Assembly (NCBI RefSeq): GCF_902728265.1
Contig: NZ_CACVBR010000005.1
Coordinates: 1 to 64,000, forward strand
Direction: 5' to 3'
Length of the DNA: 64,000 nucleotides
Source of the DNA: Chryseobacterium potabilaquae
Lineage (GTDB): Bacteria; Bacteroidota; Bacteroidia; Flavobacteriales; Weeksellaceae
Part shown: positions 53,114 through 62,340 of the stretch, piece by piece
Layout of the letters: every line of letters starts with the position of its first letter
Numbering within the stretch: position 1 is the stretch's first letter
The notes under the pieces: generated by a model
What the model saw: only the letters and a program-made list of their open reading frames with translations
Told to the model about the DNA's origin: nothing
Database searches by the model: none
Made by a program: the position numbers and the translations under genes

Positions 53114-53226
53114 AGAATATTTTTCTAAATAAATCAAAAATAATACATTAATTGATTTTAAAACATAAAAATATGGTTTAATTTTTACTACATTTATATC
53201 CTTAAACCACTTTAAAAATACATATT

Positions 53227-53607
53227 ATGATAACAATTATTCCAGAAGCTCCGGAAAATGTTGCCGCATTTAATGCAACCGGAGATGTGACTAAAGAAGA
53301 CTTTGAGAACCTGGTGGTTCCACGTGTAAAGGAAAAAGTAGATAAATTTGGGGAGCTCAATTATCTCTTATATTTGGATACAGATCTGGATAATTTTACC
53401 ATAGGCGCTTGGTTAGAAGATGCTCTTTTAGGGATTAAAAATTTAACAAAATGGAATCGTACAGCTATTGTTACAGATAAGGAAGGTGTTCAGAATTTCA
53501 CAGATATTTTCAGCGTACTCATGCCTGGAGAATTTAAATCTTTCCCAAAAGAAAACCTATATAATGCTCTTTATTGGTGCAAAAACGGCAATGAAGTAAA
53601 TATCTAA
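53227..53607 (+). CDS. SpoIIAA-like (STAS/CRAL-TRIO-like) small protein
   Basis: 126 residues, cytosolic. It has the SpoIIAA-like family pattern: FNATGDVTKEDFENLVVPRVKEKVDK, LNYLLYLDTDLDNFTIGAWLEDA, WNRTAIVTDKEGVQNFTDIF and an end with VLMPGEFKSFPKENLYNALYW. The fold resembles STAS domains; members may bind lipids or act in stress responses, but no function is proven. It is monocistronic with a bidirectional terminator. Confidence 0.85.
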   Translation: MITIIPEAPENVAAFNATGDVTKEDFENLVVPRVKEKVDKFGELNYLLYLDTDLDNFTIGAWLEDALLGIKNLTKWNRTAIVTDKEGVQNFTDIFSVLMPGEFKSFPKENLYNALYWCKNGNEVNI

Positions 53608-53641
53608 ATCTGTTTATATAAAAAAGTTTTTTTACATAATT

Positions 53642-53680
53642 TATCCCAAAAATGATACATACTTTTTGGGATATTTTTTT
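53642..53680. terminator. Bidirectional terminator
   Basis: TATCCCAAAAA (53642-53652) pairs perfectly with TTTTTGGGATA (53663-53673), followed by TTTTTTT. It separates the convergent SpoIIAA-like and MFS genes. Confidence 0.85.
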
Positions 53681-54881
53681 ATTTATCACAAGAAATACAC
53701 TCCGTTTCCATTTCTTCTTCAACAGACTCTTTCCCATAGAGATATTTATATCTCAAACTTATTATTAAGCCTATACATGTCATTCCCACTCCTATCAAAG
53801 AAGGATAATTAAATGCATAGCCATATTCTAAAGGAATTCCTCCAAAAAACGCCCCCATTGCATTTGCTATATTAAACCCGGCTTGCATAAATGCGGCGGC
53901 CATCATTTCACTTTTTGGAGCAGCTTTCATCATCATAATATTAATAGGTGCAGCAACTGACATAGATAATGCTCCACAAAGGAAAGTTAATACCAATGAA
54001 ATATTTCTATATTCTGAAAGGAAAAACACCCCAAGTAAAGAAATCATCATTAAGAAAAGTAATAAAGCACATGTCTTTTCCGGACTTAGCCTATCCGATA
54101 AAATACCTCCTACTAAATTTCCTACGACCATTCCTCCTCCTGCTAACATCATTACATAGGCCATCTGGCTTTCTTTTATTCCCGAAATTATGGTCATTAA
54201 CGGAGTAATATAACTAAACCATGTAAAAAGTCCACCAAAACCAATAGCAGTAATCATTAAAACAAACCAAGATTGTTTATTTTTTAAGAATTTCAACTCT
54301 TCTAAAAAGTGAGTGTCTTGGTTACTTTCTATTACAGGAAGCCATAATTTTAAAAATAATAACGCAAATAAACCAATAATGGCAACAATAGCAAAATACC
54401 ATCTCCAATGATAAATATGTCCAATATATGTTACTAACGGAACCATTGCAAGATTGGCTATCGTAAGTCCAGTAAACATCAATGAAATATAAAAGGCTTC
54501 TTTTCCTCTTCCTGCCATACGTGCTGCGACTACTGTTCCTACACCAAAAAATGCTCCATGAGGCAGTCCGGACATAAATCTAATAATCAACATAGTTCCA
54601 TAATCAGGGGCAATAGCTGATAATCCATTGAATAATGTAAAAAGAAGCATTAAGGTAATTAAAACTTTTTTCGGAGGGAATTTCACAGAATATCCGATTA
54701 GAATAGGTGCACCTATTACGACTCCTAAAGCATATGCCGATATCAGATGCCCAGCTTCCGGAATGCTAATCTGCAAAGACTTTGCAATATCGGGTAATAG
54801 TCCCATTACCGTAAATTCTGTAGTTCCAATTCCCAAACCACCAATAGCAAGGGGTATGATCCTTTTATCTATCATCTTCAT
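53679..54881 (-). CDS. MFS transporter, arabinose-efflux/AraJ-like (DHA1) family
   Basis: 400 residues with 12 predicted membrane helices. Family signs are IIPLAIGGLGIGTTEFTVMGLLPDIA at the start, the motif-A-like GYSVKFPPKKVL loop after TM2, SGLPHGAFFGVGTVVAARMAG (TM4) and GGMVVGNLVGGILSDRLSPE in the second half. The C-terminus is Glu/Cys-rich (EEMETECISCDK), which is unusual. The substrate is unknown; relatives export sugars or drugs. Confidence 0.9.
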   Translation of the reverse strand: MKMIDKRIIPLAIGGLGIGTTEFTVMGLLPDIAKSLQISIPEAGHLISAYALGVVIGAPILIGYSVKFPPKKVLITLMLLFTLFNGLSAIAPDYGTMLIIRFMSGLPHGAFFGVGTVVAARMAGRGKEAFYISLMFTGLTIANLAMVPLVTYIGHIYHWRWYFAIVAIIGLFALLFLKLWLPVIESNQDTHFLEELKFLKNKQSWFVLMITAIGFGGLFTWFSYITPLMTIISGIKESQMAYVMMLAGGGMVVGNLVGGILSDRLSPEKTCALLLFLMMISLLGVFFLSEYRNISLVLTFLCGALSMSVAAPINIMMMKAAPKSEMMAAAFMQAGFNIANAMGAFFGGIPLEYGYAFNYPSLIGVGMTCIGLIISLRYKYLYGKESVEEEMETECISCDK

Positions 54882-55132
54882 TTTTAATATTTTTGATTAC
54901 TTGAATTCAGAAAAGTTGAGATGAATAACCTTCCATTATTCGAAACAGCAAAATTCGGAAAAAATAATCACTTTACTTTTAATTAAATATTAAAATTTAT
55001 TATTCATTCTCTTTTTTAATTAAATTATCTAACGTACGCAAAGAAAAATAGGGGTGAAAATAAAGAAATAGATAAAATACTTGAATTATAATAGAAAAAA
55101 CAGTATCCTTCACCTAACTATTAATTTATTAG
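54882..55132. other. Intergenic region, 250 bp
   Basis: AT-rich upstream region of the MFS gene. No ORF, repeat or promoter pair could be called with confidence. Confidence 0.4.
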
Positions 55133-55162
55133 TCAAAAAAATCGCTCTCTATGAGGAGCGAT
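55133..55162 (-). terminator. Terminator of lipA
   Basis: ATCGCTC (55141-55147) pairs with GAGCGAT (55156-55162). On the - strand the stem is followed by six T. It begins 7 nt after the lipA stop. Confidence 0.75.
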
Positions 55163-55169
55163 GGATATT

Positions 55170-56036
55170 TTAATGAATGTGCTTTTCTGCGTGATATGAA
55201 CTCCTAACCAATGGTGAACTTTCGACATGCCTAAACCCTAAGCTTCTTGCAAAATCTCCCAATTCATCAAATTCTTCCGGAGTAATAAATTTTTTAACCG
55301 GTAAATGTTTCTTCGTAGGTTGTAAATACTGCCCTAGCGTAATAACATCTACATTAGCATTACGAATATCTTCAATAGTTTGAAAAACCTCATCTTTAGT
55401 TTCACCAAGCCCAAGCATTACCCCCGTTTTTGTCCTTCTTTGCCCTGCTTCTTTTAAATATCTCAAGACCTCCAAACTTCTCTCATATTTTGCTTGAATT
55501 CGAACTTCTCTTGTTAAACGTTTTACTGTTTCCATATTATGTGAAATCACTTCCGGAGATACCTCAACCAATCGATCAAGATGCTTTGTGATTCCTTGAA
55601 AATCAGGAATCAAGGTTTCCATAGTCGTTCCCGGAGAAATTCTTCTTACAGCATTTACCGTTTCTCCCCAAAGAATGGATCCCATATCTTTCAGGTCATC
55701 ACGATCAACAGAGGTAAGAACAGCATGTTTGATTTTCATTAATTTTATCGAACGGGCTACTTTTTCAGGTTCATCCCAATTTACATCAAGTGGTTTTCCT
55801 GTTTTTACTCCACAAAACCCACAACTTCTGGTACAAATATTTCCTAAAATCATAAACGTAGCCGTCCCTTCGCCCCAACATTCTCCCATATTAGGACAAC
55901 TTCCACTCTGACAAATTGTATTTAATTTATATTTATCGACCAAAGTTCTAAGCTCTCTGTAGTTCTTTCCTGTCGGAAGTTTTACACGAATCCACTTTGG
56001 TTTCTGAACGGTTGTGTCTTGAACTAAATTTTCCAT
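55170..56036 (-). CDS. lipA: Lipoyl synthase LipA
   Basis: 288 residues, the normal length. The radical SAM enzyme inserts two sulfur atoms into octanoyl groups on lipoyl domains. The auxiliary cluster Cys residues are in [12 protein letters not shown] (about 38-49), the SAM cluster is CTRSCGFC (about 68-75), and the C-terminus has the conserved Ser ligand in [14 protein letters not shown]. Motifs [11 protein letters not shown] and VMLGLGET are present. It appears monocistronic, with a -7 box TAACTTTG 16 nt before the ATG. Confidence 0.97.
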   Translation of the reverse strand: MENLVQDTTVQKPKWIRVKLPTGKNYRELRTLVDKYKLNTICQSGSCPNMGECWGEGTATFMILGNICTRSCGFCGVKTGKPLDVNWDEPEKVARSIKLMKIKHAVLTSVDRDDLKDMGSILWGETVNAVRRISPGTTMETLIPDFQGITKHLDRLVEVSPEVISHNMETVKRLTREVRIQAKYERSLEVLRYLKEAGQRRTKTGVMLGLGETKDEVFQTIEDIRNANVDVITLGQYLQPTKKHLPVKKFITPEEFDELGDFARSLGFRHVESSPLVRSSYHAEKHIH

Positions 56037-56052
56037 TTCTAAAATTGAAGTT

Positions 56053-56060
56053 CAAAGTTA
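56053..56060 (-). promoter_or_regulatory. -7 box upstream of lipA
   Basis: On the - strand this reads TAACTTTG, a match to TAnnTTTG. The -33 region has no perfect TTG. Confidence 0.4.
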
Positions 56061-56223
56061 AGAATTTTTTAATGGAAACCATCTAATAGAAAAATTGATA
56101 GAACATATAATTTTAAAATAAGTTTCAATAAAATATCTCAAAGCATACTCCTTTAATAGCTTAATATAAGTTTAATTTTTATCATTAAAAATTGAAAGTA
56201 TAGCAATGATAATATATTGTTCC

Positions 56224-56264
56224 CTAATAAATTTCATGATTAAAAACAACAAGAAATTTATTAG
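56224..56264. promoter_or_regulatory. Perfect inverted repeat upstream of the helicase-nuclease gene
   Basis: CTAATAAATTTC (56224-56235) and GAAATTTATTAG (56253-56264) are perfect 12-bp arms with a 17-nt spacer. It lies 76 nt before the ATG, in an otherwise featureless 304-bp gap (56037-56340). It may be a regulator-binding site or an RNA hairpin in the leader; there is no T-tract. Confidence 0.45.
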
Positions 56265-56340
56265 AAAACTTTAGCAATCTGCTAGTTATATATTACTCCA
56301 AAAATTGTAAATTTGAGATAACGTCACACTATGAAATAAA

Positions 56341-59300
56341 ATGAATGCACTAAATAAATACATAACTTTTTTAAAAGAATATAAAAAACTTCTTGAAAGA
56401 GGAGTAAAAGATGTATTAAATTTAACCGTTTCAAGTAACTTCATTTGGAATAATGAAATTGATAATTTTATAGATGCGGGTATCTGTGAATCAACATTAA
56501 CTGAAATTTTTTCATCAAAATTTAAAGAACAACCTTTAATTTTTTCGTTAGAAAAGCCATATAAACCAGATATAAAAATTCCAAACAGATTTGAAGGACT
56601 CATTAGCTTTGATGAGGCTAAAAACACATTTGAAAGCCTTAATGGTAATGAAGAAGAGATTCAAAATTTTCAAAACTCCGTAGAGGGGAAAGTAGAATTA
56701 GAAAAATTAAAAAAGTTTAAAAAAAACAAAGAAATTTATTCAAAACTTTACAGAGCATATAACGACATAAAAAATGATTCAAATTTAGAAATCGTTTTAA
56801 GCGTAGGATTTATCCAATATTCTAAACTAAACACTAGTGGAAATTTATCAAAAACAAACCAACATTTATTTCATTTCCCTTTATCTTTAAATATTAATTC
56901 TAACAATGTGGTGAAAATTTCATTCTCGGCGTTAGAGAGTCCTTACAGTGATTTTTTCTTTCTCAATAACACTCCTATTGAGAAAGAAGTATTATCAAAT
57001 ATCATTGATAGATTTGAACAACGGGTTTTTGAACTTGGATATGAATATATCTTTGAAAATGACTTTAAAGATTTAATTGCTAAATCACTTCAAAAAATCT
57101 CCAGTAATTCAGAATTTAAAGATTCAATTCACAGACCAGAAAGTGATCATTTCAGAGAAAATTATTTCAAAATTTCGTTTTCTCCCGCAATAAATATCAA
57201 ACAACGAAAACCTCGTTTTTTTGAAAAGCTAACAGATTCAATTATTAAGCATAGTGAAGAAAATAAAATTGAAGCACAATTATTTAATTTATTAATCCGA
57301 AACCCTGAATCACTAGAAAACAACTTATATACTAAACCTAACTATTTTAAAGACGAACTTTTTGAAAAGCATAAATTCAAAGCCAAAAATCTAAATGGAG
57401 ATGAAGATTTTTCTGTATTTTTTCCTCTTCCTTTTAACAAAGAGCAAAAACAGATTTATGAAAACTATTTAAAAAATAGATTGACAGTTGTTACCGGCCC
57501 TCCAGGAACAGGAAAATCGCATACCATCGTAAATATACTTTGTTGTTTATTAGCACAAGGCAAAAAAGTCCTTGTAACAGCTCAAACCGACAAAGCTTTA
57601 GAATCATTATTAGATAAGATTCCAGAGACTTTTGACGATTTAATTTTCACAAAAATTCAATTGGAAACCAATCAAAATCGTTTTTCTTTAGAAAAAAGTA
57701 TTGGAAATATTTCAAAAATTTTAACAGAAAGTTTTTACCTAAATGTTGAATCTAAAATTGAAGAATTAGACCGTTTAAAAGCAGATTATGTAAAGCTTAA
57801 GTTTAAAATCATCCAAGCTCTTGAAAAAGAATATAATCAAATTAGCCTCAATGATTCTTTTAACAACCTAAAAGCCTATCAAATAGTCCAGAAATTCGAA
57901 TCTAAAGAATCTAAAGAATGGGATTGGATTCAAGATGAAATCTCTAAAAAAGAGTTATCAAATTTTGAAACGATTAAACAAAAAATTTTGAGGTACAAAG
58001 AATTACTTGGCATTGAAATTCTTTACAATAATTTTTTGGACATTGATATTTCCACACTTTTAGAAAAATTGGAAAATTTCGATTTTAAAACCTTTCTATT
58101 AATTCAAGAAAAGTATCATGAACATTTAACCCATTTAAAATTAACCGAATACTCAAAGGACAAAATTTTAAACATTCAATTAAATAAAATAACGGAGGTT
58201 GCAAATCAATTTTCAAATTCCGATATTGTCCTTAAAACTAACAAAGAATTAGAGCAACTGCAAAAACAAATTAACTTTAATTTTTCACATGAAAATCTAA
58301 CAACAAATAAAACATTTAGTGACCTTATAGAAAATGGAACAAAATATCTTTTAGATATTGAAACATATTTATCACTTACAGAAAATGAGAAAGTAGGGTT
58401 TTTCACAAAACTTATGAATTCAAGGTTTAAAAAAGTCTCATATTTAGAAGAATTTACTATTAATAGAAGAAAGTGCGATACAAAGATTGAAATATTACAA
58501 TTAAAATCATTAATCGAAAGCCTTATTATTATCAACAAAAATTTCACCCTATTAAGACAAAATGGTTTCTCCATTTCTTTTGATGATAATTCCAATTTAC
58601 TTGATAAGGATAAAGTTTTAAATGAGGTTTTAGAGAAAGTCAACATAAACAAAGAAATTGTATCTAAAATTCAATTTAATGATGACTTCATCAATCTTTC
58701 AGAATACACCCAAATAGATTTGTTCAATATTGATTCTCTATCTAGACAAGCAATTGTATTAAAGAATGATTTTGAAACATTACTAAACCTCGCTTGTAAA
58801 TTGATTGATCAAAAAGAAATACTCAAAAATATTAATACAATCATAGAAGAGTCCTCCATAAAGGGAGATTTCTTAGAGTTTTTACCTATTAATAAAATTG
58901 AGACTCATTACAAATTCGATCACTTAAAAAATAAGCTTGCAGAAATTGGTAAACAAATTGAAATCGAACAGGTTTTCATTAGTCTAACAACATATCTAAA
59001 GGATTTATTACCAAATACTTTTGCTTCACTCAAAAACGTTCCTAATCACTTAATTACAAAAGAAAATTTTGAATTTGCTTCTGCGAATGAATTTATAAAA
59101 CAAAATGAGTTTATAGACTTTCAAAAATGCAAAGAGGAATTATCATTTATCAATAAAAAAATGTTTCAGATCAAATGCGACATTTTATTTGACCTCGCAA
59201 AAGCCAACTTCAAAAACAAATTTGAAAAAAATGAAATAGATCCTTTTATAAATTTGCTAGAAGAATATAAATACAATGTTTCCCAAAGCATTAGGAAAAT

Positions 59301-60777
59301 TCGCAATCAAACTCAATATCAAATTCTAAGACGCAAAAACAATATTGATATCAGCAAGAGATTATCTTGCTGGGTAATGAAATTTAATGACGTTTTAAAC
59401 TCTATAGGGAACAAGCCTGAGATTTTTGATTGTATCATTGTAGACGAAGCAAGCCAATTAGACTTTAACAGCCTTATTTTAGGATATTACACAAAAAATA
59501 TGATAATAGTGGGAGATGATAAACAAACTTCTCCAAATAGTCTGACTGGGGCAGACGGAAATGATTTTGAAGCTATAAAAAATAAACACCTAGGGTTTTT
59601 AGGAACTAATGCACTCCATATAAAAAGTGATAATAGTTTGTTTATGCTCTCAAAGATGGTAGCAGGAACTTCTAACTTAACACTTAGGGAACATTTTAGA
59701 TGTGTTCCTGAAATCATTGAATTTTCAAAATCCCATTTTTATGATAACTCATTAAGACCATTAAAACAGATTAATTCAAACAGATTAAATCCGAAAGAAA
59801 CTTTTTTTGTAAAAGATGCTTTTACAGACGACAAAATTGTTTATAAAGAAATTGAGGAAATTAAAAATTTTCTTAAAATTATATTTAAAAATGAATTATA
59901 TTCTAATAAATCTATCGGTGTTGTGAGTTTAGGATTGACAAAACATACAGAAAAGCTAAAAGACATAAAAGAAGATTTAGTGACTGAATTTGGAAAAGAA
60001 AAAATAGATAAGCATAAGCTTATCATTGAAGATTCTCCAAAATTTCAAGGAGATGAACGAGATATAATGATTATTTCGCTAGGTGTAGCATTAGATTTTC
60101 AAAAATTAAAAGAAAATCAAAATGCAAAACCAAAAGCAATCATAGCCGATCAAGACGAACTTAAGAAAATCAATGTAGCTTTAAGTAGGGCAAAAGAGCA
60201 AATGATTTTATTTCATTCTGTCAAATCGGAACATTTGAAATCAGATGATTTTAGAAACAAAATTCTGACATTTTTTTACACTGAAATCAGACCTATCTCG
60301 TCATTGCAAATTGATAATTACAATACTGAAAGATATACATATAATGTCCCCCAACAGTTTGATAGCTGGTTCGAATATGATATAGCAAAATTACTTATTG
60401 AAAAGGGGTACAGCTATATCCAACCTCAATATAATGTGAAAGAACCTGAACTTTTTTACAATCATAAACTAGGAAAACAAGTTTATGTTAACTTCAAAAT
60501 AGACTTAGTCATTCACAACAACGGAAAGATGGTTGCAATTGAGTGTGATGGAGATCCTTTCCATTCTCTGCCAGAGGATGTAGCCTATGATATTGAAAGA
60601 CAAGAATTTTTGGAACGTGTTGGATGGAAAGTATATCGCGTACTTTATTCTTCATTTAAAAGAAATTCACAAGAAGAGATTGAAAAAATCATAGATTTTA
60701 TTGAAAATAACACAAAAAAAGAAAATTCAACAATTATTCAACAAAGTATTGAAAATGATGAAGTTTCAGAAAATTAA
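56341..60777 (+). CDS. SF1 helicase with C-terminal PD-(D/E)XK nuclease (candidate defence protein)
   Basis: 1478 residues, cytosolic. The helicase core is of the Upf1/DNA2-like SF1 type: Walker A GPPGTGKSHT (386-395), AQTDKALESLLDKI (Ia), Walker B IIVDEASQLDF (Asp-Glu 1038-1039), IIVGDDKQTSP (III), LREHFRCVPEI (IV), KFQGDERDIMIISLG (V) and INVALSRAKEQMILF (VI). About 600 residues of mostly helical sequence are inserted between motifs Ia and II. The last ~130 residues form a nuclease domain of the MTES_1575/DUF559/Vsr-like type: FKIDLVIHNNGKMVAIECDGDPFHS (Asp 1388; Glu 1401 with the Asp of ECDG) and LERVGWKVYRVLYSS. Helicase-nuclease fusions of this sort are frequent in antiphage loci. No partner gene is adjacent. 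Confidence 0.88.
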   Translation: MNALNKYITFLKEYKKLLERGVKDVLNLTVSSNFIWNNEIDNFIDAGICESTLTEIFSSKFKEQPLIFSLEKPYKPDIKIPNRFEGLISFDEAKNTFESLNGNEEEIQNFQNSVEGKVELEKLKKFKKNKEIYSKLYRAYNDIKNDSNLEIVLSVGFIQYSKLNTSGNLSKTNQHLFHFPLSLNINSNNVVKISFSALESPYSDFFFLNNTPIEKEVLSNIIDRFEQRVFELGYEYIFENDFKDLIAKSLQKISSNSEFKDSIHRPESDHFRENYFKISFSPAINIKQRKPRFFEKLTDSIIKHSEENKIEAQLFNLLIRNPESLENNLYTKPNYFKDELFEKHKFKAKNLNGDEDFSVFFPLPFNKEQKQIYENYLKNRLTVVTGPPGTGKSHTIVNILCCLLAQGKKVLVTAQTDKALESLLDKIPETFDDLIFTKIQLETNQNRFSLEKSIGNISKILTESFYLNVESKIEELDRLKADYVKLKFKIIQALEKEYNQISLNDSFNNLKAYQIVQKFESKESKEWDWIQDEISKKELSNFETIKQKILRYKELLGIEILYNNFLDIDISTLLEKLENFDFKTFLLIQEKYHEHLTHLKLTEYSKDKILNIQLNKITEVANQFSNSDIVLKTNKELEQLQKQINFNFSHENLTTNKTFSDLIENGTKYLLDIETYLSLTENEKVGFFTKLMNSRFKKVSYLEEFTINRRKCDTKIEILQLKSLIESLIIINKNFTLLRQNGFSISFDDNSNLLDKDKVLNEVLEKVNINKEIVSKIQFNDDFINLSEYTQIDLFNIDSLSRQAIVLKNDFETLLNLACKLIDQKEILKNINTIIEESSIKGDFLEFLPINKIETHYKFDHLKNKLAEIGKQIEIEQVFISLTTYLKDLLPNTFASLKNVPNHLITKENFEFASANEFIKQNEFIDFQKCKEELSFINKKMFQIKCDILFDLAKANFKNKFEKNEIDPFINLLEEYKYNVSQSIRKIRNQTQYQILRRKNNIDISKRLSCWVMKFNDVLNSIGNKPEIFDCIIVDEASQLDFNSLILGYYTKNMIIVGDDKQTSPNSLTGADGNDFEAIKNKHLGFLGTNALHIKSDNSLFMLSKMVAGTSNLTLREHFRCVPEIIEFSKSHFYDNSLRPLKQINSNRLNPKETFFVKDAFTDDKIVYKEIEEIKNFLKIIFKNELYSNKSIGVVSLGLTKHTEKLKDIKEDLVTEFGKEKIDKHKLIIEDSPKFQGDERDIMIISLGVALDFQKLKENQNAKPKAIIADQDELKKINVALSRAKEQMILFHSVKSEHLKSDDFRNKILTFFYTEIRPISSLQIDNYNTERYTYNVPQQFDSWFEYDIAKLLIEKGYSYIQPQYNVKEPELFYNHKLGKQVYVNFKIDLVIHNNGKMVAIECDGDPFHSLPEDVAYDIERQEFLERVGWKVYRVLYSSFKRNSQEEIEKIIDFIENNTKKENSTIIQQSIENDEVSEN

Positions 60778-60900
60778 TTAACTAAAGAGTAATTAACTGC
60801 AGATACAGCTCACACCTAGAGACATAAATGTTTTATTTCACTACTTTTCATGAAAACTTTAAAATATAATAATTGTACATTTAGTTCCTAAATATCAAGA

Positions 60901-61533
60901 ATGAAAAAATTATTTTATTTTGCATTAAGTATTTCCACTACCTTTTGTTTTGCTCAAAAAGAATTTCAACCGGCAGGTTCTGAAGTCATTGAAAGTATTG
61001 AAGGAGATTTAGACAATGATCACATTCCTGAAAAAGTTATTGTATACAACACAAAAGATAGTACCGAACAAGGAAGTATACGCGAAATCCAGATCCTGAA
61101 AAACAGAAATGGAAAATGGACAATATTAGAGAAATCGCAAAATGCCATTTTAGAAAGCAATGCAGGAGGAATGATGGGAGATCCCTACGGATCCATTAGA
61201 GTGGAAAAAGGAATTTTAAACATTTCTCAATCCGGAGGTAGCAGCTGGAAATGGGGATATACTGATAAATATCGCTTTCAAAATGGACATTTTGAATTGA
61301 TCGGATATTCCTCTGCTTACGGAAAACCGGAAGAATATTTTGACAGTGTAGATTTTAATCTTTCTACCGGACGCCTAGATTATGAAAAAGAGGTTGAAAA
61401 TACCCAACAATATGGTCCATCTAAAAAAGAAACTTATTTTAAAAAAGGATTAAAAATCAATCTACAAAACAGAAACCAACCGGAACAAAGAAAAATTACC
61501 CTTCCTAAAACCAAAGAAGAAATTTACTTTTAA
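60901..61533 (+). CDS. Secreted protein of unknown function
   Basis: 210 residues with a signal peptide (about 1-18, ending CFAQ). The start of the mature part, IEGDLDNDHIPEKVIVYNT (about 34-52), resembles the calcium-binding-like DxDxDG loop of FG-GAP or EF-hand-like secreted proteins. The middle is Gly/Ser/Trp-rich (SQSGGSSWKWGYTDKYRFQNG). The end is basic. It may be a periplasmic or surface protein. It follows the helicase-nuclease by 123 nt but uses different codons and is probably unrelated. Confidence 0.65.
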   Translation: MKKLFYFALSISTTFCFAQKEFQPAGSEVIESIEGDLDNDHIPEKVIVYNTKDSTEQGSIREIQILKNRNGKWTILEKSQNAILESNAGGMMGDPYGSIRVEKGILNISQSGGSSWKWGYTDKYRFQNGHFELIGYSSAYGKPEEYFDSVDFNLSTGRLDYEKEVENTQQYGPSKKETYFKKGLKINLQNRNQPEQRKITLPKTKEEIYF

Positions 61534-61550
61534 ATCAAATGTAAAATATA

Positions 61551-62111
61551 TCAATCATCTTCAAACTCATTATTCTTTAATAATTCTGCCAATACTTTTT
61601 TGGCACGCATTATCCTTATTTTAGTATTAGCTACTGAAAGATTTAATTCTTCGGCAATTTCCTTAATGCTTTTTTCTTCAAAAAATCTCAATCTAATGAT
61701 ATCCTGATAATTAGAATCCAATGATTCAATGGTTTGAATAATCTTTTTTTGCTCTTCATCAGAGATCATCAATTCTTCCGGTGACTTGGCGTACTGATTT
61801 TTAACCTCCTCCAAATTCTCCGTAGGATCTTGATTTTCTTTGGATCTTTTTCTCCAGAAATCAATGATTGTATTTTGTGCGATCGTTAAAACCCATGTTT
61901 TAAATTGAAAATGAGGATCATATAAATCCAACTTGGATAAAGCTTTTGAAAAAACACTCACTGTAATTTCATCTGCATCATTTTCATCCCTTACCTTTTT
62001 CATCACAAAAGAAAAAACATCAACCCAGAAAATATTAATGAGTTTCGTCTGTGCTTTCTGATCTTTATCTTTTGCTTTCTGGATCAACAGGAATAATTGT
62101 TCGTCATTCAT
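61551..62111 (-). CDS. RNA polymerase ECF-type sigma factor
   Basis: 186 residues, with sigma-70 region 2 (about 25-95; LINIFWVDVFSFVMKKVRDENDADEITVSVFSKAL then FKTWVLTIAQNTIIDFWRKR) and region 4 (about 125-180; LDSNYQDIIRLRFFEEKSIKEIAEELNLSVANTKIRIMRAKK). It directs RNA polymerase to a dedicated promoter set. No anti-sigma gene is next to it, so control may be at its own strong promoter or through a distant partner. Confidence 0.93.
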   Translation of the reverse strand: MNDEQLFLLIQKAKDKDQKAQTKLINIFWVDVFSFVMKKVRDENDADEITVSVFSKALSKLDLYDPHFQFKTWVLTIAQNTIIDFWRKRSKENQDPTENLEEVKNQYAKSPEELMISDEEQKKIIQTIESLDSNYQDIIRLRFFEEKSIKEIAEELNLSVANTKIRIMRAKKVLAELLKNNEFEDD

Positions 62112-62117
62112 CTATAA

Positions 62118-62148
62118 CAAATATAACTGATAATAGCGAAAAAGTCAA
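62118..62148 (-). promoter_or_regulatory. Promoter of the ECF sigma factor gene
   Basis: On the - strand TTG (62148-62146) is followed after 20 nt by TATATTTG (62125-62118), a near-perfect Bacteroidota promoter. The start codon begins 6 nt after the -7 box, so a leaderless or nearly leaderless mRNA is predicted. Confidence 0.65.
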
Positions 62149-62304
62149 TAGTAAAAAAGCTTTTTAATGAACGAAGATAAATATTATTGTTTTTCCTTTA
62201 TTTATCCTACACCTTAATAATGAGACGTTTAATTCAAAAAAATATTATTTTCCAATTTTACTCTTTTGATACATAACATTCTATTTACTTAACAGCTAAT
62301 TTAT

Positions 62305-62313
62305 TATCTTTGC
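62305..62313 (+). promoter_or_regulatory. -7 box upstream of tyrS
   Basis: TATCTTTGC matches TAnnTTTG plus the common following C. The -33 region lacks a perfect TTG. The leader to the ATG at 62341 would be about 20 nt. Confidence 0.5.
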
Positions 62314-62340
62314 AGGGTTAAATTTTAAACAAAAAAATAA

